In this document: in pieces, positions 45,801-54,639 of the stretch | How positions within the stretch are numbered: the stretch's first letter is position 1 | Layout of the letters: each line of letters starts with the position of its first letter | Origin: an uncultured Actinomycetes bacterium | GTDB lineage: Bacteria > Actinomycetota > Actinomycetes > S36-B12 > CAIYMF01 | Direction of reading: 5' to 3' | Length of the DNA stretch: 64,000 nt | Assembly (NCBI GenBank): GCA_903918645.1 | Contig: CAIXFH010000192.1 | Span: 53,445 to 117,444 of the forward strand | Notes under the pieces: model-generated | The model's database searches: none | What the model was told of the DNA's origin: nothing | What the model saw: the letters and a program-made list of their open reading frames with translations, nothing else | Program-made: the position numbers and the translations under genes

Positions 45801-47453
45801 CTACTGCCGCGAGTGGACGAGTTCACCCTGGACGTAGGTGCGGCTCACCTGGGTGGCGCCGATCAAATCTTGCTCCGATGCGAACGGGTCCCGGTCGAGC
45901 ACGATGACGTCGGCGTAGGCGCCTTCGGCGAGGTGTCCGGTGACATCGTCGTGGTGCATAACCCTTGCGCTACCTAAGGTATAGGCCGTCAGGGCCTCTG
46001 CCAGCGTGAGTGCGTTGTGGCCGTAAAGAGCCTCAGCGTCTGATCCGGTCGCGCCGTATCCGGCGCGATTGACCGCCACGTGGATCCCTTGCATGGGTTC
46101 GGCAGTCGAGACTGGCCAGTCACTCCCAGCGGCAAGGCGGCTACCGGCACGTAAGAGATCCGCGAAGGGGTACTGCCACGACGAACGAGGCTCACCCAGG
46201 AACGGGATGGTGAGCAGATCCATCTGCGTTTCATGGGCGGCCCACAGTGGCTGCGCGTTCGCCGTCGCGTTGAGCCGCGCGAACCTAGGAATGTCCTCGG
46301 GATGCACCACCTGAATGTGTGCAAGATGGTGCCGGTTATCGGTGGGGCCATTCGCGGCGAGTGCGGCCTCGATCGCGTCGAGCGCCTCGCGCACCGCGCG
46401 GTCACCCAACGAGTGAAAGTGAACCTGGAAGCCTGCGGCATCGAGTTGGGTCACATATCCGCGCAACGCGATCGGGTCAACGAAACTCAGGCCCGAATTG
46501 TCCGTGTGGCATCCGCACTCGTCGAGGTAAGGCTCGGTCATTGCCGCAGTGAAGTTCTCAGCCACACCATCTTGCATGATCTTCACTGATGTTCCGCGGA
46601 AACGGCCGACTGTTGCCTCGGCCCGACGATCAATAAGGTCAGGAATCTGCTCAGCCCCGCGCGCTCGGTCCCACCACAGTGCGCCGACTACTCGGGCGCG
46701 AAGGTCACCGGCTGCCGCGGCCTTGAGGTACACGGGCAGGAGGTCCTCCTCGCCGAATATCTCGCCGACAGCAGCGTCCTGCCAGCCGGTGATCCCGTAC
46801 GAGAACAGCACTCGCTGCGCTTCAAGCAATCCGGCGTACTGATCTGCAGTGGATGACTTGGATACATGGCGTTGGACAAGGCCCATCGCGCCTTCGTGCA
46901 AGGTGCCTGACGGGAAGCCGTCAGGTTCGCGTTCGATTCGTCCGTCAGCCGGATCCTTTGTAGCGGCGGTGATTCCTGCGATCTCAAGTGCGTGGGTGTT
47001 GACCCACGCACCGTGGCCATCTCGGTTGGGCAGGAACACGGGTCGATCCGAGACGATGGCATCGAGTGTGTGCCGGGTGGGGGTCCCTCCGGGGAAGAAG
47101 CCCATCGACCAGCCACCCCCGGTAATCCAGTCGGCGTTCGGGTGCGACTCGACGTATACGCGGATCCTGTCGACTGTTTCTTCGAACGACTCGGCGTCAT
47201 GCAAATCGCATTGCAGCATCGTCACCCCAGCCATGATTGGGTGGATGTGGGAGTCCTGAAAACCAGGCATCAGTAGTTGGTTGCTGATGTCGATCACCTC
47301 GGTGGATGCGCTCGCGAGTTCGCGAATCTCGCGATCGGAGCCGATCGCAGCGATTCGTCCTCCCGACAGAGCCACTGCGCCGCGTTGTGATGCCACGTTT
47401 CCAGCGGTGAACAGTGAGCCGCCAACGAAGACGGTGTCGATCGAGTTGGCCAT
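45801..47453 (-). CDS. Amidohydrolase family protein (YtcJ-like)
   Basis: A 550-residue metal-dependent hydrolase. N-terminal FVGGSLFTAGNVASQRGAVALSGGRIAAIG, the metal-binding HxH in GFQDSHIHPIMAG, later His in HFHSLGDRAVREALDAIE and HLAHIQVVHPEDIPRF, and the catalytic Asp region AAGSDWPVSTAEPMQGI are all present, matching the YtcJ/predicted-amidohydrolase group. Substrate unknown; relatives act on N-acyl or formamide-type compounds. Minus strand, convergent with the carbonic anhydrase gene and divergent from the DUF1697 gene. Confidence 0.92.
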   Translation of the reverse strand: MANSIDTVFVGGSLFTAGNVASQRGAVALSGGRIAAIGSDREIRELASASTEVIDISNQLLMPGFQDSHIHPIMAGVTMLQCDLHDAESFEETVDRIRVYVESHPNADWITGGGWSMGFFPGGTPTRHTLDAIVSDRPVFLPNRDGHGAWVNTHALEIAGITAATKDPADGRIEREPDGFPSGTLHEGAMGLVQRHVSKSSTADQYAGLLEAQRVLFSYGITGWQDAAVGEIFGEEDLLPVYLKAAAAGDLRARVVGALWWDRARGAEQIPDLIDRRAEATVGRFRGTSVKIMQDGVAENFTAAMTEPYLDECGCHTDNSGLSFVDPIALRGYVTQLDAAGFQVHFHSLGDRAVREALDAIEAALAANGPTDNRHHLAHIQVVHPEDIPRFARLNATANAQPLWAAHETQMDLLTIPFLGEPRSSWQYPFADLLRAGSRLAAGSDWPVSTAEPMQGIHVAVNRAGYGATGSDAEALYGHNALTLAEALTAYTLGSARVMHHDDVTGHLAEGAYADVIVLDRDPFASEQDLIGATQVSRTYVQGELVHSRQ

Positions 47454-47552
47454 GGTGGTGCCTCTCTCGGGTTCAGGGTGTGTCCGGGACGCTAGGCAGG
47501 TATTGAGTCAAAGTCAACGAACCCCGAGTGTTACGTGCGTAGTCTCGAGCCC

Positions 47553-48092
47553 ATGAAATCGCCGACGCGGCTCGTGGTTCTCCTACGTGGTGTGAACGTA
47601 GGAAGTGCCAAGCGGATCTCGATGAGTGAGTTCACCAGCCTGCTCATGCAACTCGGTGCCACTGAAGTGCGCACGGTGCTCAATTCGGGAAATGCTGCTT
47701 GTACCAGTGCATCGGCGGCTGACGAGTTTGCCGTCTCCGTGAGCCAGGCCATTGCTGATCGGTGCGGATTCGAGGTAGACGTTCTTGTGCGCACAGCGCA
47801 GGAGTTTGCGGCAGTTGCTGCACTTGATCCGCTGGGATCGGTCGCGGTCGATGCGAGCCGATCACTTGTTCTGTTCTTGAGCGAGTCGCCGGATGCGAGT
47901 TCACTTGCGGCATTAAGGGCGGCAGACCTCAAGCCCGATCAGTGGAGGTTGTCCGGCCGTGAGCTATACGCATGGATGCCTGATGGGGTCAGCGTTAGCC
48001 CGTTGAACAAGTTCCTCATGCGCGGCAATCTGGCGGTGGCGTGGACCGGGCGCAATCGAACGACGATCGACCGTATCGCTGGTCTGCTGTGA
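47553..48092 (+). CDS. DUF1697 domain protein
   Basis: A 179-residue protein beginning PTRLVVLLRGVNVGSAKRISMSEFTSLLMQLGATEVRTVLNSGNAACTS, the DUF1697 signature (RGINVGG..., NSGN). Function is unknown. ATG 47553 is used; an upstream ATG at 47535 lacks support. It ends 10 bases before the convergent VOC gene. No membrane segment. Confidence 0.9.
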   Translation: MKSPTRLVVLLRGVNVGSAKRISMSEFTSLLMQLGATEVRTVLNSGNAACTSASAADEFAVSVSQAIADRCGFEVDVLVRTAQEFAAVAALDPLGSVAVDASRSLVLFLSESPDASSLAALRAADLKPDQWRLSGRELYAWMPDGVSVSPLNKFLMRGNLAVAWTGRNRTTIDRIAGLL

Positions 48093-48102
48093 TTTCGCCG
48101 AA

Positions 48103-48492
48103 CTAGTTCGGCACTGCCAGGGAGAACACGTTGCCTTCCGGGTCGTGACCATCGACATAGCGATACCCGTCGTGAGACCACTCGCGATCCTCAGGGTCGA
48201 CCACGCCTCCCAATCCAGCCGCAGCGCCTCGTGCCCGTTGGATCGAGTCGACCGAGAAAACCAATTTGATCGGGGTGTCCTCGCGTCGTTGTGGCGGTAT
48301 CTCAATGACGATGTCGGCTGCGATGAAACCGGGAATCGTGACCAACGAGATCTCCCATTCGACGTTGTGAATGGTGAGGATCGAATCACTGACTCGAGTT
48401 TGTTGCAGCGCGCACACGCTCTGATAGAAGGTGGCCATGGCGTCGACGTCGATCGCGTAGAGCACCACGTTGGTTGCGCGCGTTTGGCTCAC
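48103..48492 (-). CDS. VOC (glyoxalase/bleomycin-resistance fold) family protein
   Basis: A 129-residue one-domain vicinal-oxygen-chelate protein: NVVLYAIDVDAMATFYQSVCALQQ, the central IKLVFSVDSIQRARGAAAGLGGVV, and HDPEGNVFSLAVPN at the C-terminus (typical metal-site Glu region DPEGN). Likely a small enzyme or binding protein; no specific function. GTG start. The next gene on the same strand upstream is the APC permease. Confidence 0.88.
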   Translation of the reverse strand: MSQTRATNVVLYAIDVDAMATFYQSVCALQQTRVSDSILTIHNVEWEISLVTIPGFIAADIVIEIPPQRREDTPIKLVFSVDSIQRARGAAAGLGGVVDPEDREWSHDGYRYVDGHDPEGNVFSLAVPN

Positions 48493-48532
48493 AAGCCACC
48501 TCCTATGGCGCGAGCATCAGACGAGTGAGCGG

Positions 48533-50251
48533 TTAGCGGACAGCGTGATCGCGAAGGCGCCGCAGGGTGCTTTCACTCGGTAGGGCGACACTCGCGTGGG
48601 TTTCATGAGCGTCGACGAACACAGCCGCCAGATCGGAATCTGAGGAGTTGGGGTTGTCCTCGAGCCATGCCGACATCTCGTCGCAAGGTACGCAGACCAC
48701 GAGGTGTGACTCCTCATGCCACTGGGCTTCCTTGCCAGCGGCGATGGGACGCAAGCACAAAGCGCAGGTGCCTGAGTGAGTCATCCGAATGCGATCGAGA
48801 TCGCGCTCGACATGGCCGTTGTGCCGGGTGTAAATCCCGCCTTCGCGGAAGGCCCAACGGCTGATGAATAGGCCGCTGATCAAGATGACAAGTACGCCAA
48901 CCACGGCGCCGTAGGAGGCGATGCCGGAGCTGTAGACCTCGGCGCGCGGCCACAACACGTTGACCGTCAGTGCGATCAGTGCGAGTGCTGAAACAACAGC
49001 AGCGGGAAGGCCTAAGGAGCCGAGGGACCATGGACCTGCGATCCATTTACCAGCGGATCGAGCCCGCAGGATACCGAGCACGGGGACGAGGAACGCAAGC
49101 ATAAGTGCGGCTGCTGCCGTACCGAAGAGAACGTAGCTCGCAGCCGTACTGGTGATGAACGGCAGAATCACCGCGACGATTCCCACGGAGATGATCGCTC
49201 GTGCCGGCAGGCGCTCACCCGGAGTCAGTAGACCGAAGAAGGTGTGCGCGGGAAGGACGCGGTCGCGGGTAGTGATCCACAGGGTGCGAGAGGCCGCCAT
49301 CTGGAAGATCATCAATGCGACGAAGAAGGCGAAGATGATGGCGTAGCCCAGCAACTTGGCTGCACCTTCACCAAGAGTTGCGTTTACGACGTCGATGCCG
49401 CTGGCTGGTGACTCGCCCGCGGCCGGCGTTGGGGTGGCCAATGCAAGTGCGGCACCGGTGTAGATGATGACGAGCGCGGCAGCTGCGAGCGACCACACCA
49501 TTGCCTTGGGCACGTTGCGTTCTGGGTCACGAACCTCTTCGGCGACCTCGGCCGTCATCTCCATTCCGCGAATCGCGAACGCCGATACGTACAGCATCGC
49601 GATCAGGAAGGGACCACTAATCCATGCTGAACCCTGGAGGCCGTCAGCGCCGTGAGAGAACAGCGAACTGATCGGCTGAGTGCTGTGGCCAAGGAGCAGA
49701 GTGCCGTACACCAGACATATGACGAGTGACACGGCCGCGGACGCGACGGCGAGCAGTTTGAGGTAGGTGCGGCCTGCGAGGTTGAGCACGGTGGCGAGAA
49801 CGAGCAAGGCGGCCGAGACCAACGCGATAGCCAGGTGGTTGGGATTGGCGTTGAAGTGCGTCAAAACTGTGAACGCCACTCGGAAAGCGAGGGCGGCCAT
49901 GAAGACTACGTAGGAACACAGATAAGCCCAGCCGACCAGTAGGGCCGCGCGTGCGCCGTACAACTGACGGGTCCACTCATAGACCGAGCCTTCGAGGGGC
50001 CAGCGTGAGGCGAGTTCGCCGAAGACCAGTGCAATCACGAATGAGATCGCGAAGCAGATCAGGAGCGCAAGCCACCAACCGGTGCCCGCCGCGGCGAACA
50101 GCGCCAAGGCGCTGAAGACATAGAGCGGTCGCATCGTGGCGAAAGACAGCGCTGACGCAGACCGCAGCGAGAAGCCGTGCCGTACTGATCGGACGTGCAC
50201 ATCGGGCACCGTTGAAGGCGCGCCGGAATCATTGTTAGGAAGTTCGCTCAT
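48533..50251 (-). CDS. APC superfamily amino acid permease with a C-terminal Cys-rich tail
   Basis: A 572-residue transporter with about 12 hydrophobic helices. The APC core is recognisable in LSFATMRPLYVFSALALFAAAGTGWW, FGELASRWPLEGSVYEWTRQLYG and IRGMEMTAEVAEEVRDPERNVPKA. After the last helix (ending near residue 465) comes a cytoplasmic tail of about 100 residues with CALC and, 21 residues on, CVPC plus intervening His residues (KEAQWHEESH), a likely zinc-ribbon-like site. Substrate unknown, probably an amino acid or amine. ATG 50251 is chosen; the longer frame runs into sequence beside the integration site and is not transporter-like. Confidence 0.87.
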   Translation of the reverse strand: MSELPNNDSGAPSTVPDVHVRSVRHGFSLRSASALSFATMRPLYVFSALALFAAAGTGWWLALLICFAISFVIALVFGELASRWPLEGSVYEWTRQLYGARAALLVGWAYLCSYVVFMAALAFRVAFTVLTHFNANPNHLAIALVSAALLVLATVLNLAGRTYLKLLAVASAAVSLVICLVYGTLLLGHSTQPISSLFSHGADGLQGSAWISGPFLIAMLYVSAFAIRGMEMTAEVAEEVRDPERNVPKAMVWSLAAAALVIIYTGAALALATPTPAAGESPASGIDVVNATLGEGAAKLLGYAIIFAFFVALMIFQMAASRTLWITTRDRVLPAHTFFGLLTPGERLPARAIISVGIVAVILPFITSTAASYVLFGTAAAALMLAFLVPVLGILRARSAGKWIAGPWSLGSLGLPAAVVSALALIALTVNVLWPRAEVYSSGIASYGAVVGVLVILISGLFISRWAFREGGIYTRHNGHVERDLDRIRMTHSGTCALCLRPIAAGKEAQWHEESHLVVCVPCDEMSAWLEDNPNSSDSDLAAVFVDAHETHASVALPSESTLRRLRDHAVR

Positions 50252-50631
50252 GGCCGTCTGCAACTTTCGGCTATTCCCACCCACACCGGTGGTTTCGATT
50301 AAGGGTAAGGCAGTACGAGTTACGTAGGCATCAGGCGCTCGTCCTTTTTTCGACTTCTTTGCCAAGTCCACACTGGCTCTGGTCGCTCCTCGGGTCGCCT
50401 TCCCCCTGCCCGGGCGCGACATGAGCGCGGACTCGACGATGTCGAGCCCGATGGGATGTGTGCCCCCGGCAGGATTCGAATGTGCGCTTCGCCGTTTCGG
50501 CTCGTGCCACATCGTTGGTTCTGATGCCTGATAGTCCTTGTGCCGCTTGATGTTTCGCGATCAGCCTGGAGACGTCGCGCTCGGCGTCAGCTATCCTAGG
50601 GGTGTTGTTGTGGCACGGGTCAGAGGTGGTC
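50252..50631. other. APC promoter region, left attachment site and integrase leader
   Basis: About 380 bases without a convincing gene. It contains the APC promoter on the minus strand, the tRNA-Arg 3'-end duplicate at 50460-50487, and the start region of the integrase, with AGAGGTG before its ATG at 50632. Confidence 0.6.
50460..50487. repeat. Left attachment site of the tRNA-Arg island (direct repeat)
   Basis: Twenty-one bases (GTGCCCCCGGCAGGATTCGAA) identical to the 3' end of tRNA-Arg(CCG) at 56283-56303, then two mismatches and five further matches to 56310. This is the displaced tRNA 3' end left by site-specific integration. The integrase begins about 145 bases inside. Confidence 0.88.
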
Positions 50632-51771
50632 ATGGGGCGTTCACCAGGGCGCGCAGGACGGCGGCCGAACGGCGCGGGAGCACCCCGTCAGCTGGCGTCG
50701 GGGCGGTGGCAGGCCCGCTACCGCGACGACCAGGGCCGCCTGATCTCGGCGCCGCGGACGTTCGACACGAAGCTCGATGCGACCTCGTGGCTGCAGGCGC
50801 ACGCGGCCGGGGAGCTCCCGGCCGAGCCGGAGCGGTTCACCGTGGCTCAGTACGGCGAGGAGTTCCTGGGCACTCGCCCACTCAAGCCCAGGACCCGGCT
50901 GGAGTACCGGCGCGTGTTTGACACCAAGATCGTCCCCACGCTGGGTGAGGTCGGACTGCACCGGCTGAGCCCGGCGTCGGTGCGTGCCTGGTACGCAACC
51001 CTGGACCCGGCTACCCGACCCGGCGCGCGCACGCCTACAGCCTGCTCCGCACGATCTGCAACGCCGCGATTGCGGACGACCTGATCAGCACCAACCCGTG
51101 CCGGATCCGCGGCGCCGGCAACACCAGAGCGGTGCGCGAGGTCACCATCGCGACCCTGCCTGAGCTCGAAGCCATCGTGACCGCGATGCCCGAACGGCTG
51201 CGCCCGATGGTGCTGCTCGCCGCCTGGTGCGGTCTGCGCTTCGGTGAGCTCGCCGGGCTCACCCGCGCCGACCTCGACCTCAAGGCCGCCACCGTCACGG
51301 TGCGCCGCGCGGTGGTGCGCCTGCCGGGGGAGTTCATCGCCGGGGACCCGAAGTCTGCCGCCGGCAAGCGCATGGTGGCGATCCCACCGCACCTGCTCGA
51401 CGAGCTGGACTGGCACTTGGACCACCACGTGCTCGCCCCCGAGGACTCGCCGGTGTTCAGCCGCTACGACGCCGGCTACGGCGGCTACATCCCTCTCTAC
51501 AGCCTCCACAAGGCGTTCTGGCCTGCCCGTGAGGCAGCCGGTCGCCCGGGACCTGCACTTCCACGACCTGCGCCACACCGGGGCCACCCTGGCCGCAGCC
51601 ACCGGCGCAACGCTCGCCGACCTCATGGCCAGGATCGGGCACTCCACCCCAGCCATGGCTCTGCGCTACCAGCACGCAGTCCACGGACGCGACCAGCAGA
51701 TCGCCGCCGCGTTGTCCGGCTTCGCCCAAGGCAAGGTCATCGCCCTTAACGCCCGCAGCGTCACCGGCTGA
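50632..51771 (+). pseudogene. Tyrosine site-specific integrase, broken by two frameshifts
   Basis: Three reading-frame pieces together make one phage-type integrase of about 380 residues. Piece 1 (50632 to about 51015): N-terminal AP2-like and SAM-like DNA-binding regions (WQARYRDDQGRLISAPRTFDTKLDA, FTVAQYGEEFLGTRPLKP). Piece 2 (about 51015-51540): AHAYSLLRTICNAAIADDLIS and the first catalytic Arg in CGLRFGELAGLTRADLD. Piece 3 (about 51545-51771): HDLRHTGATLA (His, Arg), ARIGHST (His) and the Tyr in LRYQHAVHG. All catalytic residues exist, but the frame shifts once by a lost base near 51015 and back by a gained base near 51542, both in C/G-rich runs. Either genuine decay or sequencing error. 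GC content is clearly above the flanking genes. Confidence 0.9.
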
Positions 51772-52056
51772 CTTGCCCACTGCCCCCCGAGCACCAGGAA
51801 CCCGACCCAGAATGCCTCGTCCGCGCTGTCGCCACCGGCGAAGCCGAGGACTTGAACTCCGAGTCTCGCTGTCCGAGTGCTGTTACCAACTGCCGAATGC
51901 GCTGCCCTCCTCCAGGACAGGTCCCTGAGGCGTCCCCAAGGGGTTTCAGAGGGTCGGGAGTCCCAACCTTTCCGTGACCATTCTCGTGACCGGTCTTGGC
52001 TCAACCTGGCTCGCGGATAGAAGGGAGACGGCGGACTGAAACCCCAATCGACAGTC
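51772..52056. other. Intergenic region after integrase, with a degenerate tRNA-like stretch
   Basis: No gene visible. The minus strand at about 51838-51910 resembles a tRNA D arm and T arm (AGTTGGTAACAGC, GGAGTTCAAGTCCTC), but the T stem has a mismatch and no acceptor stem forms, so it is at best a relic. Confidence 0.4.
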
Positions 52057-52629
52057 TCAATCGGGGCCAGCGCGAGCACGCATTGTCGTTCGCGACGTAC
52101 CGGCCCAGCCCCCCACCAGAAACAGAAGGCTCGCAACTGCAGTCGATGGCCAGTGACTGGCGGGGTGAAGCACCCACCAGACGATTGAGTCATCGGAACC
52201 CAAGACCGAAGCCGCCACGGCAGACGCGGGGGCGACAACTAGGGCGGCAACCCCCCCAACCAAACGAAGCGCTAGAAGTGCTGCGCCCAGGTAGCCAGCG
52301 AGGTTGCGTATGGTGACGGTCGCAAGAGGCACTCCACCGATGGCTGTAACGATGAGCGCCACGCCGAGCGTGACGCCGACGATGGTGGCTCGAAACAAGA
52401 GTGGAGTCGGGCGAACCGCCACGGCCTCGAAATTCAGCAGGCCACGCTGCACGGCGCTCGCCACCCCTGAAGCAATGAGTGCCGGCAACAGCACCGAGAA
52501 GGGCGCGTCGCCCAAACCGAGTCGAACGACCGGCATCGGTCGATCTCCCACCCAACCCTGGACTAGCGCCACCAGAACAATGAGCGCGAAGCCGGAGGGT
52601 TCGAGATGAGCTCTAAGCCACAGGGTCAA
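52057..52629 (-). CDS. Integral membrane protein of island ABC module
   Basis: A 190-residue hydrophobic protein of about five helices (segments such as SGFALIVLVALVQG, VTLGVALIVTAIGG, LGAALLALRLVGGVAALVVAP and AVASLLFLVGGWAG). I recognise no family. I place the start at TTG 52629, which overlaps the TGA stop of the upstream gene, because the longer frame lies inside that gene and is not membrane-like. It is the last gene of a four-gene minus-strand set. A small second membrane subunit of an ABC transporter is the likely role; inference from context. Confidence 0.65.
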   Translation of the reverse strand: MTLWLRAHLEPSGFALIVLVALVQGWVGDRPMPVVRLGLGDAPFSVLLPALIASGVASAVQRGLLNFEAVAVRPTPLLFRATIVGVTLGVALIVTAIGGVPLATVTIRNLAGYLGAALLALRLVGGVAALVVAPASAVAASVLGSDDSIVWWVLHPASHWPSTAVASLLFLVGGWAGTSRTTMRARAGPD

Positions 52630-53891
52630 TTGACTACACCCGAGCAAACTCCGGCGGCACGCCGCACCAAAGCATTTATCTCGTCCTTTTGCTCCGGCAA
52701 CGGTAGGGACTCGATACGCGCCAAGGTTGCGCGTTGATCGTCGCTCGCGCCGGCTGCGTCGAGCGAATCCTGTGCGTCGAGACCTAGTCGTCCACTCCAC
52801 CAAGCTCGCACAATGGGTCCGTCGTCTGGAAACTCCTGGGGAACCGCCGTTTCAACGCCTACCGTCTGCTGCCTAAAGCACTGGGTTGATGGGGACAGCG
52901 AATAGACGGCACCCGAGAGCAGTTTTTCGAGGTCGCCGGACGCTGCGACCCAGGACGTCGTTGGCCAACGAACCAGTCCTGGATCCAACTCTGTGAACTT
53001 GTTCGGGATGTCCAGGCCGTCCGCCTCGCCCAGAATCCGCCGTAGCACTTGCTCAGATGAGGCGCGGTTCTTCTCGTGCTCGGGCCACAGGCAAAGTTCA
53101 ACACCAGAACGGGAGCTGCAATAGGGAGCCCCGGCTCTCGGTTCGTTGGCCGACGGCCCGAATATCTGCGCTGACAGGCAGGCAGTCACCAGCGAACCCG
53201 TGGCAAGGATCGCAAGAGCCGCCCGAGTGAGTGAGGCTCGCGCGTTCCAACGCGGAAGCGCCGCCGCAGCCGCCAAGGCAAGTGCCATCGAGAACGCGAG
53301 GTGTGCCGTGAACGCTCGCTGTGGCACATCCTCGTAGATCCAACAGCAGTTGCTCGATATGCCGGTCACATGTCTCAACCAGTATGTGCTGAGCGCTGGC
53401 GGGAACGCGATGACCACGTAGGGCACCACGAGAGCGGCAGGAATCGCCAGCACTGCAGGAAGATTGGCGCCCAAGGCTAAGCCGAACAACACGTACGCGA
53501 GTGATTGAATCGCAGCTGCCGCAGCCAGCCGCGGGTCAAGGAGTGGAAAGGCGCCCGCCGAAGCCGCAGTGGCTGCCATGAAGGTCGAGATGAGCACTGC
53601 GAACGCCACGGCGGGGGAGCCGGCGATGCTGGCCCAGACTCGGGAGGGGCTGCGGCCGTGTGGACCCGATTGCAGCACCGACGATCGACGGAGCCGTCCC
53701 GCAGTCAACGCGCCGCCCAACGCCGCGATGGGCGCGATGAGCACCAGGGCACCATATGCGCGGATGTTCTCCGACAGCCCGTACCCCGAACCAGTGGGAA
53801 AAGTGGAACTGATGAAAAGTTGGCCCACGATGGTGGCAGCGGGGAGCGTGAGCCAGAGAAACGCGAACCAGGCGGCAGTCCGAAAACGCAT
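52626..53891 (-). CDS. Large membrane protein of island ABC module (permease-like, extracytoplasmic Cys-containing C-terminal region)
   Basis: A 421-residue protein. Residues 1-235 contain about six or seven hydrophobic helices. The rest is largely hydrophilic with several Cys (APYCSSRSGVELCLWPEHEK, TQCFRQQ, AGVCSGVVN at the end), suggesting an exported domain with disulfides. From memory it resembles the large membrane subunits seen next to ABC-2-like ATPases in Streptomyces (DUF7224-type, with a CLWPEH motif); I am not certain. Its ATG shares one base with the stop of the ATPase gene (TGATG) and its stop overlaps the next gene, so the three are translated as a unit. Confidence 0.7.
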   Translation of the reverse strand: MRFRTAAWFAFLWLTLPAATIVGQLFISSTFPTGSGYGLSENIRAYGALVLIAPIAALGGALTAGRLRRSSVLQSGPHGRSPSRVWASIAGSPAVAFAVLISTFMAATAASAGAFPLLDPRLAAAAAIQSLAYVLFGLALGANLPAVLAIPAALVVPYVVIAFPPALSTYWLRHVTGISSNCCWIYEDVPQRAFTAHLAFSMALALAAAAALPRWNARASLTRAALAILATGSLVTACLSAQIFGPSANEPRAGAPYCSSRSGVELCLWPEHEKNRASSEQVLRRILGEADGLDIPNKFTELDPGLVRWPTTSWVAASGDLEKLLSGAVYSLSPSTQCFRQQTVGVETAVPQEFPDDGPIVRAWWSGRLGLDAQDSLDAAGASDDQRATLARIESLPLPEQKDEINALVRRAAGVCSGVVN

Positions 53892-54628
53892 CAGATGTCA
53901 TTCCCCTGACGCGATTCGACGATTGCGCACGCGGCGCGGTATGCCGCGACGGCATCGCCTCGGCCACCGCCATCAAGTGCGAGAAAGTCCGCGACTGGCG
54001 AAGAGTACGGCGCACGAGAGGGGAGCAAGACCACTACGTGGTCGAACAACGATCCGATGTCCTCGACTTGGTGGGTAGCAACAATTACTGGAACATCCAG
54101 ATCGCCGATAAGGCGAGCGAATCGATCGCGCTGGTCTGGATCGAGTCCGGCCGTGGGCTCGTCCAACAGCAGCCATCCTGGTGATCCGATCAGCGATTGA
54201 GCGAGGCCGAGGCGCCTGATCTGCCCTCCGGACAGACGAGTGGACTGGGTTGAAGCCACCTCAGCCAAGTCCACCCGTTCGAGCGCGACCAGCGCCTCTG
54301 CCTTGGCTTCCCTCTTGCCGAGACCCTTAAGCCAGCCGCAGTAGGCGATTTGCTCACATACTGAGAGTCCCCCTATAGGGCGAATGTGCTGCGGCATGTA
54401 TCCGATCGACGCGTCGGGCGCCGGATTCAACGTCCCGATATCGAGCCGCTTGAGGCCCACTGCGAGTTGCAGCAGCGTCGATTTGCCTGCCCCGTTTGGC
54501 CCAAGCAGCAGGTTTCGCCCAACAGGAAAGACGCATGAGAACCGTTCGAAGACGATTTTGCGTCCATAGGAGAACGACACGTCCTCGAAGCGGATCGCCT
54601 GGCGCCCATCGGGGGCGCCGGGCGACAT
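53891..54628 (-). CDS. ABC transporter ATP-binding protein of island module
   Basis: A 245-residue ABC ATPase of the exporter (ABC-2/CcmA-like) type. Walker A LLGPNGAGKSTLLQLAVG, Q-loop GYMPQHIRPIGGLSV, signature RLSGGQIRRLGLAQSLIG, Walker B WLLLDEPTAGLD and the H-loop ATHQVED are all intact. ATG 54628 lies 11 bases after the stop of the secreted-protein gene; the longer frame overlaps that gene and is rejected. Next comes the large membrane protein, sharing one base. Together they look like a transporter that exports or protects against something, possibly the secreted protein itself or a peptide; this is inference. Confidence 0.88.
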   Translation of the reverse strand: MSPGAPDGRQAIRFEDVSFSYGRKIVFERFSCVFPVGRNLLLGPNGAGKSTLLQLAVGLKRLDIGTLNPAPDASIGYMPQHIRPIGGLSVCEQIAYCGWLKGLGKREAKAEALVALERVDLAEVASTQSTRLSGGQIRRLGLAQSLIGSPGWLLLDEPTAGLDPDQRDRFARLIGDLDVPVIVATHQVEDIGSLFDHVVVLLPSRAPYSSPVADFLALDGGGRGDAVAAYRAACAIVESRQGNDI

Positions 54629-54639
54629 TGCCGGTGGCC

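Noticed and set aside
50331..50633. 100-codon minus-strand frame across the left attachment site
   Set aside because: Crosses the integration junction and has no recognisable feature.
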